10,644 nucleotides of DNA, taken from an uncultured Alphaproteobacteria bacterium. GTDB lineage: Bacteria > Pseudomonadota > Alphaproteobacteria > Caulobacterales > Caulobacteraceae. Below, one piece after another: positions 1-6,240 of the stretch (positions are counted from its first letter, which is position 1; every line of letters begins with the position of its first letter). The DNA lies in the NCBI GenBank assembly GCA_903933475.1, contig CAIZKE010000174.1, positions 1 through 10,644 on the forward strand. The letters run 5' to 3'. The notes under the pieces were generated by a model. It ran no database searches. It saw only the letters and a list, made by a program, of their open reading frames with translations, and was not told the origin of the DNA. The position numbers and the translations under genes were made by a program.

Positions 1-573
1 CGGCTGTCGCCCCTGGCCGGGGTCTCGGCACCCGCCCGGGTGACCGCGGGTGAGGCCGCCTTTGACGAGTCCCTCCTCTTCACCCACCGGGGCCTGTCGG
101 GCCCCGCTGTCCTCCAGGCCTCGTCCTACTGGCGCGAGGGCGAGGCGGTAGCAGTGGATCTGGCCCCCGGGGTCGATCTGCTGGCGCGGCTGAAGGCCGA
201 ACGCAGCCGGGCCGGACGCCAGTCCCCCGCCACCCTCCTGTCGGAAGTCCTGCCGGCGCGCCTCGCCCGGACCCTCGCCGAGGGCGCGGAGGCTCCACCC
301 CGGCTGGGGGACTGCAACGACGCCGCCCTCGGCCGGCTGGCGGCCTCCGTGAACGCCTGGACTTTCCGGCCCGCTGGCACCGAGGGCTACCGGACCGCCG
401 AGGTCATGCTGGGCGGGGTGGACACCCGCGAGCTGGACAGCCGCACCTTCGAGGCCCGCACCGTCCCCGGCCTGCACATCATCGGCGAGGCGGTGGACGT
501 CACCGGCTGGCTCGGCGGCTACAACTTCCAGTGGGCCTGGGCCAGCGGCTGGGCGGCAGGGCAGGCGGTCTAG
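1..573 (+). CDS. HI0933/YhiN-family NAD(P)/FAD-dependent oxidoreductase, C-terminal part
   Basis: This is the 3' part of a gene whose reading frame is open from base 1; the start and the N-terminal FAD-binding Rossmann motif lie outside the window. Three family signatures are visible: an LFTHRGLSGPA block (about bases 79-105), a TAEVMLGGVDTRELD block (about 394-438), and the C-terminal GEAVDVTGWLGGYNFQWAWA block (484-543), which in HI0933-like flavoproteins is the second part of the FAD-binding site. The insert domain typical of the family lies between the first two blocks. The GTG at base 40 is an internal valine, not a start, because the conserved domain is already under way. These are predicted cytosolic flavoproteins (COG2081) of poorly known substrate. 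The gene ends in TAG, and the next gene on the same strand starts 84 bp later. Family assignment is secure; biochemical role is not known. Confidence 0.9.
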   Translation, partial: RLSPLAGVSAPARVTAGEAAFDESLLFTHRGLSGPAVLQASSYWREGEAVAVDLAPGVDLLARLKAERSRAGRQSPATLLSEVLPARLARTLAEGAEAPPRLGDCNDAALGRLAASVNAWTFRPAGTEGYRTAEVMLGGVDTRELDSRTFEARTVPGLHIIGEAVDVTGWLGGYNFQWAWASGWAAGQAV

Positions 574-642
574 GCGTCCGGCGTCCGGAACTGGCGTAGG
601 TCTCCGACAGGGTGAGACTTCCCGTCGGGCGTTTGGCCTGCG

Positions 643-657
643 GGCGGAGCCGCCTCC
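643..657 (+). promoter_or_regulatory. ribosome binding site in a small inverted repeat
   Basis: GGAG at 646-649 stands 8 nt before the ATG at 658 and supports that start. It lies in the inverted repeat GGCGGAGCCGCC (643-654). As RNA this could close a 4-bp stem with a 4-nt loop, which is small and probably only weakly occluding. Confidence 0.5.
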
Positions 658-1302
658 ATGGAATCCCGTCCTTCCGCCAGCTTCCCGCTCGCCGGCGCTG
701 TCTTCCTGGTCGTTTTCGGGGCAGGCCTGATTTCAGGCGCCAACCTGCCCGACCGGTTGGCCCGGGAGGTTCCGAAGCCTGTCCCGGGCTTCTGGAAGTG
801 GCTTGAACAAACCCTGCCACGCCGGGCGCCGACCCTTGAGGAGCTCCATCCGTCGCCACCTCCGGCGATCGTCGAGATCGCCGTCGTGGACTTCGTCTCG
901 GCCTACCGGAATGGCGGCATGAGCGAGGCCATGGGTCTCGTCGAGAACTGCTATGCGGACTGGGCCGCCCTCAGGCCAGCCCTGACTCGCAATGTCCTTC
1001 TGCGGTGCGCGATGATGGACCGGCTTGCGGTTGGCTACGACCGGTCCTTTCGCAAGACCTTCCGGCTGCCTGATGGTTCCATCCCGGCGTCGATCTCGCC
1101 AGCCCTGGCCCCGGACAGGGTCTTCGCCCGCGAGAGATTGAACGCGCGGATGCTGTTCGGGGACGACCTTAGACACCAGGAATTCGCCTTGGAACTCGCC
1201 CTGAAGCCGGTCCTTGAAGCCTTCCTCGCCCGGGGCAGGCCCGACAGGAAGCCGCCCGCCAAGGCTCCGCCCGCCGGGACTTCGTCAGACCGGCCGGCCT
1301 AG
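658..1302 (+). CDS. hypothetical protein with one N-terminal membrane segment
   Basis: I do not recognise this 214-residue protein. Residues 11-29 (LAGAVFLVVFGAGLISGAN) form one hydrophobic segment, giving a signal anchor or an uncleaved signal peptide. Two cysteines (C98, C117) follow in a predicted helical middle region, which contains a motif around NCYADWAALRP. The C-terminal tail from about residue 192 is basic and proline/alanine rich, so probably disordered. The ATG at 658 is the first start in this frame after a stop at 613-615, and GGAG at 646-649 is a well-placed Shine-Dalgarno. Codon use is less G/C-biased than next door: by hand count 13 of the first 52 codons end in A or T, against 6 of the first 52 in hrpB. 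That fits an accessory or fast-evolving gene. The stop overlaps the convergent hydrolase stop. Being a real gene is likely; function is unknown. Confidence 0.72.
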   Translation: MESRPSASFPLAGAVFLVVFGAGLISGANLPDRLAREVPKPVPGFWKWLEQTLPRRAPTLEELHPSPPPAIVEIAVVDFVSAYRNGGMSEAMGLVENCYADWAALRPALTRNVLLRCAMMDRLAVGYDRSFRKTFRLPDGSIPASISPALAPDRVFARERLNARMLFGDDLRHQEFALELALKPVLEAFLARGRPDRKPPAKAPPAGTSSDRPA

Positions 1303-1964
1303 CCCTCCGCCAGCGCCTCGTCCGAGACGAAGGGGTTGGTCTGGCGCTCGCGACCAAAGGTCGACATGGGGCCGTGGCCGGGCACGAAGGCGACGTCCTC
1401 GCCCAGGGGCCAGAGCTTGCCAGTGATGGCGGCGATCAGCTGGGGGTAGCTGCCGCCGGGAAAGTCGGTACGGCCGATGGAACCCTGGAAAAGTACGTCG
1501 CCGACCTGGGCGAAGCGCGCCTCGCGGTTGAAGAAGACCACGTGCCCGGGGGTGTGGCCAGGGCAGTGGTAGACCTCGAACTCGGTCTCGCCCAGGGTCA
1601 CCCGGTCGCCGTCGTCCAGCCAACGGTCCGGCTCAAAGGCCCGGGCGTCAGGCATGCCGTAGCGGGCGCCGGACTCCGGAATGCTGGCGATCAGGGGGGC
1701 GTCGTCCCGGTGCGGCCCCTCGATGATGGCACCGGTCAGGGCCTTGAGCTGGGCCGTGGCCCCGGCGTGGTCCAGGTGGCCGTGGGTGATCCAGATCTTC
1801 TCCAGCGTCAGGCCGTGCTGCTGCAGCGCGCCCATCAGCCGGGGAACCTCGCCGCCGGGATCGATCACCGCCGCCTTCAGGGTCTTGGCGCACCACACAA
1901 TGGTGCAGTTCTGCTGGAGCGGGGTGACGGGCGCGATGATGGCGCGGATGGGCGGCTGGCTCAT
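1299..1964 (-). CDS. metallo-beta-lactamase-fold hydrolase, YcbL/glyoxalase II-like
   Basis: This 221-residue cytosolic protein carries the full binuclear-metal signature of the superfamily: HGHLDH (H61, H63, D65, H66), H137 in PGHTPGH, D156 in GDVLF and H197 in PGHGP. The compact size, the absence of the C-terminal substrate domain of classical glyoxalase II, and the GSIGRTDFPGGS block point to the YcbL (GloC) subgroup. Members hydrolyse S-D-lactoylglutathione or other thioesters, in the last step of methylglyoxal detoxification. The exact substrate cannot be read from the sequence. I chose the start at 1964 because the family begins at this point (MSQPPIRAIIAPVTPLQQNC). The frame stays open further upstream, to 2333, but that extension overlaps hrpB and is low-complexity. 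The gene diverges from hrpB and converges with the hypothetical gene, sharing CTAG at the stops. Confidence 0.92.
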   Translation of the reverse strand: MSQPPIRAIIAPVTPLQQNCTIVWCAKTLKAAVIDPGGEVPRLMGALQQHGLTLEKIWITHGHLDHAGATAQLKALTGAIIEGPHRDDAPLIASIPESGARYGMPDARAFEPDRWLDDGDRVTLGETEFEVYHCPGHTPGHVVFFNREARFAQVGDVLFQGSIGRTDFPGGSYPQLIAAITGKLWPLGEDVAFVPGHGPMSTFGRERQTNPFVSDEALAEG

Positions 1965-1971
1965 GGCCCTA

Positions 1972-1998
1972 TCTTTAGTGCCGGGGCGGGATTTGCAA
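1972..1998 (-). promoter_or_regulatory. candidate promoter of the hydrolase gene
   Basis: On the minus strand TTGCAA (1998 to 1993) and TAAAGA (1977 to 1972) are separated by 15 bp. They are positioned so that transcription would begin at about 1965, next to the ATG at 1964. An AGGG at 1970-1967 is too close to the ATG for a good Shine-Dalgarno. The match to the Caulobacter housekeeping consensus (TTGACGS-N10-14-GCTANAWC, as I remember it) is partial, so this is tentative. Confidence 0.25.
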
Positions 1999-1999
1999 G

Positions 2000-2017
2000 G
2001 GAGGGCCGCCGCCCTCC
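2000..2017. repeat. 7-4-7 inverted repeat midway between divergent promoters
   Basis: GGAGGGC, four bases, then GCCCTCC form a perfect inverted repeat. Its centre (2008.5) is close to the midpoint between the hydrolase ATG at 1964 and the hrpB ATG at 2057. It sits between the two proposed -35 elements (1993-1998 and 2022-2027). It could be an operator for a dimeric regulator of both genes. Chance palindromes are common in GC-rich DNA. Confidence 0.45.
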
Positions 2018-2021
2018 GCTC

Positions 2022-2050
2022 TTGGCCCCCTCCGCGGCGGGGGCTAGACC
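2022..2050 (+). promoter_or_regulatory. predicted hrpB promoter giving a leaderless mRNA
   Basis: TTGGCC (2022-2027) and TAGACC (2045-2050) are 17 bp apart. Written in the Caulobacter style, GCTAGACC at 2043-2050 matches GCTANAWC at 7 of 8 positions, 14 bp after TTGGCCC. With the -10 ending at 2050, the expected +1 is base 2057, the A of the hrpB ATG. No Shine-Dalgarno precedes that ATG, which agrees with a leaderless transcript. The elements are seen in the sequence; promoter activity is inferred. Confidence 0.5.
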
Positions 2051-2056
2051 GGCGCC

Positions 2057-4522
2057 ATGCTGCCCGTCGAAGAGGTCCTGCCGTCCCTGCTTGAGGCCCT
2101 TGAGGTGGGGACGTCAGCTGTGCTCGTGGCGCCGCCGGGGGCGGGCAAGAGCACGGTGGCGCCCCTGAGGCTGCTGGCGGCGCCCTGGCTGCAGGGGCGA
2201 CGGATCCTGCTGCTCGAGCCCCGGCGGCTGGCAGCCCGGGCCGTGGCGGCGCGCATGGCCTCGGCCCTGGGCGAGCCGGTCGGCGCAACGGTGGGTTTCC
2301 GTGTGCGGATGGAGAGCCGGGTCTCGGCCGCAACCCGGCTGGAGGTGGTCACCGAAGGGGTCTTCACCCGGCGCATCCTGTCTGATCCTGGCCTGGAAGA
2401 CGTGGGCCTGGTCATCTTCGACGAGTTCCACGAGCGCAGCCTCGACGCCGACCTGGGCCTGGCCCTGGCCCGGGACGCCCAGTCCGTGCTGAGGCCCGAC
2501 CTGCGGATCCTGGTCATGTCGGCCACCCTGGACGGAGCGGCGGTGGCGGACCTCCTGGGCGGGGTACCGGTCCTGTCCAGCGAGGGGCGGGCCTGGCCGG
2601 TGGAGACCCGCTACCTGGGCCGTGATCCGGGGGCCTCGGTCGAGGATCAGGCGGCGCGGGCGGTCCGGCGGGCCCTGTCCGAGACGCCTTCCAGCCTGCT
2701 GGTCTTCCTGCCCGGCCAGGCCGAGATCCGTCGCACCGAGGAGAGGCTCGCCTCTGGGGCCCTGCCGCCGGACGTGGACCTGGCGCCCCTCTACGGTGCC
2801 CTCGACCCCGCGGCCCAGGACCGGGCCATCGCGCCGGCGCCTGCGGGCCGGCGCAAGGTGGTGCTGGCCACCTCCATCGCCGAGACCAGCCTGACCATCG
2901 AGGGGGTGGGCGCGGTGGTCGACAGCGGCCTGGTCCGGGCACCGCGCTTTGATCCCGCCTCGGGCCTGTCCCGGCTGGTCACCCTGAGGGTCAGCCGGGC
3001 CGCCGCCGACCAGAGGCGGGGCCGCGCCGGGCGCACGGGGCCCGGGACCTGCTATCGGCTTTGGGACGAGGCCGAGACCCGGTCCCTGCCGGCCTTCGCC
3101 CCGCCTGAGATCCTCAATGCCGACCTGTCGGGCCTGGCCCTGGACCTGGCTCGCTGGGGGGCGAAGGACACCGCGGGCCTGGCCTTCCTCGATCCACCGC
3201 CGACCGGGGCCCTGGCCGAGGCGCGCAGCCTGCTGGCCCGGTTGGGGGCCCTGGATGTCCGGGGCGGACTGACCGCGCACGGGGCGGCCCTGTCGGACCT
3301 GCCCCTGCCGCCGCGCCTGGCCCACATGGTGCTGCGCGGCGCAGAGGCGGGTGCCAGCGCGCGGGCGGCGCGGATCGCGGTCCTGATGTCCGAGCCGGGC
3401 CTGGGCGGGCGCGATGCCGACCTGAGGCGTCGGCTGGAGGGACTGGAGCGGGACCGGGGCGGGCGGGCCCGGGAGGCGCGGTCCCTGGCGGCCCGATGGG
3501 CGGACCTGGCCCGCCGGGCGATGGCTGCGCCCGCAAGGTCTGAGGATGACGGTGAACCCTCGGACGGGATCCTCCTGGCCCTGGCCTGGCCGGAGCGGAT
3601 CGCCCGGGCCCGGGGCGCGCCGGGGCATTTCCAGCTGGCCAGCGGCCGGGGCGTCTGGATCGAGGAGACCGACGTCCTGGCGCGGGAGACCTGGCTGGCC
3701 GTGGGCGAGCTGGGCGGTGGTGGCCGGGCCGACCGGATCCTCCTCGCCGCGCCGCTGGACCTGGCTGAGATCGCCCACCACTTCGCCGCCGACATCGAGC
3801 GCGAGGCGCGGATCGAGCCCGGGCCCTCGGGGCGCCTGCGGGCCGTGCGCCTGGAGCGGCTGGGCCGGCTGGTGCTGAAGGAGACGCTGGATGAGGCGCC
3901 CTCGGCCGATCTCATCCGCGCTGCCCTGTGGGACCAGGCCCGGGAAGCCGGGATCGCCGCCCTGGCCTGGGGGGAGGCGGGGGCGAGCCTGCGGGCCCGC
4001 ACCGCCTTCCTGCGGGATCTGGGCCTTTCAGACCTGCCCGACCTGGGGGACGAGGCCCTGGCCGCTGACCTCGACGCCTGGCTGGGACCGGCCCTGGAGG
4101 GCCTGCGGAGCCTGAAGGACCTGTCGCCGGCCCGCCTGGACGCCGCCCTCGCCAGTCGGCTCGACTACGGCCAGGTCCGGCGCCTGGACGCCCTGGCTCC
4201 GGCCCGCTGGACCGCACCTACCGGCAACAGCTTCGTCATCGACTATGCCGCACCCGGCGGGCCGCGGGTGGAGGTGCGGGTCCAGGAGGTGTTCGGCCTG
4301 CGGGTCCATCCCGCCGTCGCGGAGGGGCGGGCACCCCTGACCCTAGCCCTGACCTCGCCGGCCCACCGGCCGATCCAGACCACCCGGGACCTGCCCGGCT
4401 TCTGGCGGGGGTCCTGGCGCGAGGTGCGGGCTGAGATGCGGGGGCGCTATCCCCGCCATGTCTGGCCGGAGGATCCCGCCTCTGCCACCCCTACCGCCCG
4501 GGCGAAGCCTCGGGGAACCTGA
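2057..4522 (+). CDS. hrpB: ATP-dependent helicase HrpB
   Basis: The 821 residues match the usual HrpB length and architecture. Helicase motifs run in order: Walker A PPGAGKST (26-33), DEFH Walker B (122-125), SAT (155-157), IAETSLT (274-280) and QRRGRAGRTGPG (319-330). A helicase-associated region follows, then the HrpB-specific C-terminal domain ending in RYPRHVWPEDP and a TARAKPRG tail, which separates HrpB from HrpA. HrpB is a cytosolic DEAH/DExH-type protein thought to act on RNA; its cellular role is poorly defined in most bacteria. The ATG at 2057 places Walker A about 25 residues from the N terminus, as in the family, and has no Shine-Dalgarno. The gene diverges from the hydrolase gene and ends 6 bp from the convergent TrmH gene. 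A long antisense open frame runs through it, explained by its GC-rich codon use. Confidence 0.96.
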   Translation: MLPVEEVLPSLLEALEVGTSAVLVAPPGAGKSTVAPLRLLAAPWLQGRRILLLEPRRLAARAVAARMASALGEPVGATVGFRVRMESRVSAATRLEVVTEGVFTRRILSDPGLEDVGLVIFDEFHERSLDADLGLALARDAQSVLRPDLRILVMSATLDGAAVADLLGGVPVLSSEGRAWPVETRYLGRDPGASVEDQAARAVRRALSETPSSLLVFLPGQAEIRRTEERLASGALPPDVDLAPLYGALDPAAQDRAIAPAPAGRRKVVLATSIAETSLTIEGVGAVVDSGLVRAPRFDPASGLSRLVTLRVSRAAADQRRGRAGRTGPGTCYRLWDEAETRSLPAFAPPEILNADLSGLALDLARWGAKDTAGLAFLDPPPTGALAEARSLLARLGALDVRGGLTAHGAALSDLPLPPRLAHMVLRGAEAGASARAARIAVLMSEPGLGGRDADLRRRLEGLERDRGGRAREARSLAARWADLARRAMAAPARSEDDGEPSDGILLALAWPERIARARGAPGHFQLASGRGVWIEETDVLARETWLAVGELGGGGRADRILLAAPLDLAEIAHHFAADIEREARIEPGPSGRLRAVRLERLGRLVLKETLDEAPSADLIRAALWDQAREAGIAALAWGEAGASLRARTAFLRDLGLSDLPDLGDEALAADLDAWLGPALEGLRSLKDLSPARLDAALASRLDYGQVRRLDALAPARWTAPTGNSFVIDYAAPGGPRVEVRVQEVFGLRVHPAVAEGRAPLTLALTSPAHRPIQTTRDLPGFWRGSWREVRAEMRGRYPRHVWPEDPASATPTARAKPRGT

Positions 4523-4524
4523 GG
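4508..4524 (+). terminator. stem-loop spanning the hrpB stop codon
   Basis: CCTCGGG, GAA, CCTGAGG can fold into a 7-bp stem with one G-U pair and a 3-nt loop, overlapping the hrpB TGA (4520-4522). No U-tract follows in either direction, so it is not a canonical intrinsic terminator. It might stabilise the mRNA end or slow polymerase between the convergent genes. Confidence 0.25.
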
Positions 4525-4528
4525 AAAA

Positions 4529-5326
4529 TCAAGCGTTTACGGCGTAGATCATGATTCCAGCCGCCACCGACAGGTTCAGGCTGTCCGCCCGGCCACGCAT
4601 GGGGATCTTGACGTTGACGTCGCACAGGGCGGCCATGTCCGGCGGCAGGCCCTGCTGCTCATTGCCCAGCAGGATGAGGGTCGGGTCGCGGTAATCCGCC
4701 TCGGCGTGGGAGACGGCGGCGGACAGCAGGGTCCCGACCACCGAACCGGGCCAGCGGGCCCGCCAGGCGGCGAATTCGGCCTCGTCGACCTGGACCAGGG
4801 GCAGGGCGAAGATCGAGCCCATGGTCGCCCGCACTGCTTCCACCGAGTAGGGATCGCAGCACTCGCCGACGAGGATCACCGCCCCGCAACCGGCTGCGTC
4901 TGCAGTGCGGATCACCGTGCCCAGGTTGCCGGGATCACGCACCCGGTGCAGGGCCACCCAGCCCCTGGCGGCGGCGGGGTCCAGGTCGTCCAGGCCGGCG
5001 AAGACCTGGCGGAAAACCCCGATCACAGCCTGGGGATTGTCGCGCCGGGAGACCTTGGCGAGGATGTCCCGGGTGACCTCGATCACCTGCCCGCCGGCCT
5101 CCTGGGTCGCCTTGCGGGCGCGCTCGAGCAGGGGGTGTCCGGCGGCCTCGGGCCCATGGAGGAGAATCTCAGGAAACCTACCCAGTTCAAGGGCTTCAAT
5201 GATAAACTTCAGGCCCTCGGCGACGAACTGTCCGGTCTCGTCCCGGGTCTTTCCCTGGTGCAGGGCCCGGACCGCCTTGACCAGGGGATTGGTCAGGGAG
5301 GTGACCTGGCGGGACGGGGCGCTCAT
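4529..5326 (-). CDS. TrmH/SpoU-family RNA 2'-O-methyltransferase
   Basis: The 265-residue protein has both halves of the family. An N-terminal substrate-binding domain carries FVAEGLKFIIEAL (34-46). The C-terminal SPOUT catalytic domain has motif 1 NLGTVIRTADAAG (134-146, with N134 and R140), motif 2 LLGNEQQGLP (219-228, with E223) and motif 3 IPMRGRADSLNLSVAAGI (241-258, with S249 and N251). These motifs build the trefoil-knot AdoMet site of enzymes that 2'-O-methylate ribose in tRNA or 23S rRNA. The layout resembles RlmB or TrmH-like COG0566 proteins, but the target nucleotide cannot be assigned from sequence. The ATG at 5326 overlaps the TGA of the upstream methyltransferase gene by four bases (ATGA), so translation is probably coupled. 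It is the last gene of the minus-strand operon. Confidence 0.93.
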   Translation of the reverse strand: MSAPSRQVTSLTNPLVKAVRALHQGKTRDETGQFVAEGLKFIIEALELGRFPEILLHGPEAAGHPLLERARKATQEAGGQVIEVTRDILAKVSRRDNPQAVIGVFRQVFAGLDDLDPAAARGWVALHRVRDPGNLGTVIRTADAAGCGAVILVGECCDPYSVEAVRATMGSIFALPLVQVDEAEFAAWRARWPGSVVGTLLSAAVSHAEADYRDPTLILLGNEQQGLPPDMAALCDVNVKIPMRGRADSLNLSVAAGIMIYAVNA

Positions 5327-6240
5327 GCGGTCCAGCGGGCGTAGAAGCTCATGCCGATCTCGCGCTGGCGGGCGCTTTCCACCAGGACGAGCTCGCCCCA
5401 GGCAACCTTGCCGCCGCGACCCTCAAGCCGGTCGGCCAGCAGCCCGGCCAGGGCGGCGCCCGAGATGCGCTCGGCATAGGCGTTCAGCAGCAGGAAGGCG
5501 GGGTCGGGGCTGAGGAGGGCGGCGCAGGTGTCGACGAGGTTGGGGAGATCCTCGAACAGCCGCCAGACCTCGCCGTCCGGTCCCCGACCATACTTGGGCG
5601 GGTCGAGGATGATGCCGTCGTATTTCACGCCCCGGCGCAGCTCACGCTGGACATACTTGCGGGCGTCCTCGCAGATCCAGCGGATCGGGCGATCCTCGAG
5701 CCCCGACAGGGCAGCGTTGTCCCGGGCCCAGCCGATGGCCTTGCGGGAAGCATCGACATGGGTGACCTGGGCGCCGGCGGCGGCGCAGACCAGGCTCGCC
5801 ACTCCGGTGTAGCCGAACAGATTCAGGATCTTGAGCGGCCGTCCGGCGCCCCGCACTGTCTGGTCCAGCCACTCCCAGTTGGCCGCCTGCTCCGGGAAGA
5901 AGGCCAGGTGGCGGAAGGGGGTAAATCGACCATTGAAGCGAACGGCACCCCAGCCGGAGACCCAGGGCTCGATGGGCGCATCGTGAAACCGCCAGCGGCC
6001 GGAGTCCTCTTCGTCGCTGGGATCGAAGACCGCGTCGGCCGAGTCCCAGGTCTCCGAATCCAGTCCCCGGGACCAGAGGCACTGGGGCTCTGGCCGCACT
6101 ACGGTGCGATGACCATAGCGTTCGAGCTTGCGGCCGAGGCCGGAGTCCACCAGGGCGTAATCGGACCAGCCGACCGTCCTCAGAAGGGTCGGGTCGGGGT
6201 CGACCCTGGGGCTCCGAGCGGCCCTGGTACGGTCGGTCAT
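5323..6240 (-). CDS. RlmI-like class I SAM-dependent methyltransferase
   Basis: The 305 residues contain a Rossmann-type AdoMet site: motif I ILNLFGYTGVASL (138-150), an acidic residue in THVDAS (D163) and EDARKY (191-196). The catalytic-loop motif LDPPKYGRG (212-220) resembles the DPP-F/Y loop of COG1092 (RlmI/RlmK-type) rRNA methyltransferases. The N-terminal region (about 20-110) has no recognisable PUA domain, so this is a shorter variant of RlmI rather than RlmI itself (PF10672-type). A 23S rRNA or other RNA target is likely by family; base and position are unknown. Its ATG (6240) overlaps the transglycosylase TGA, and its own TGA overlaps the TrmH ATG, both as ATGA. It is thus the middle cistron of a tightly coupled operon. 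Confidence 0.88.
   Translation of the reverse strand: MTDRTRAARSPRVDPDPTLLRTVGWSDYALVDSGLGRKLERYGHRTVVRPEPQCLWSRGLDSETWDSADAVFDPSDEEDSGRWRFHDAPIEPWVSGWGAVRFNGRFTPFRHLAFFPEQAANWEWLDQTVRGAGRPLKILNLFGYTGVASLVCAAAGAQVTHVDASRKAIGWARDNAALSGLEDRPIRWICEDARKYVQRELRRGVKYDGIILDPPKYGRGPDGEVWRLFEDLPNLVDTCAALLSPDPAFLLLNAYAERISGAALAGLLADRLEGRGGKVAWGELVLVESARQREIGMSFYARWTA

Noticed and set aside
574..587. Tandem 7-bp direct repeat (GCGTCCG twice) after the flavoprotein stop
   Set aside because: Only two copies of a short GC-rich unit; likely chance, with no link to a known element.
1292..1299. GGCCGGCC palindrome near the convergent stops as a terminator
   Set aside because: An 8-bp palindrome with no loop and no U-tract cannot form a useful RNA hairpin.
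1374..2168. Plus-strand open frame antisense to the hydrolase gene and running into hrpB
   Set aside because: It overlaps the hydrolase, which has all its metal ligands, and the divergent promoter region; it has no family resemblance.
1965..2333. N-terminal extension of the hydrolase reading frame upstream of 1964
   Set aside because: The extension is Pro/Ala/Arg-rich and overlaps hrpB on the other strand; the family N terminus starts at the ATG at 1964.
2114..3781. Very long minus-strand open frame (about 555 codons) inside hrpB
   Set aside because: It lies wholly antisense to a well-supported hrpB, and its translation is low-complexity and rich in Gly, Pro, Arg and Gln. This is the usual by-product of GC-rich codons lacking stops on the opposite strand.
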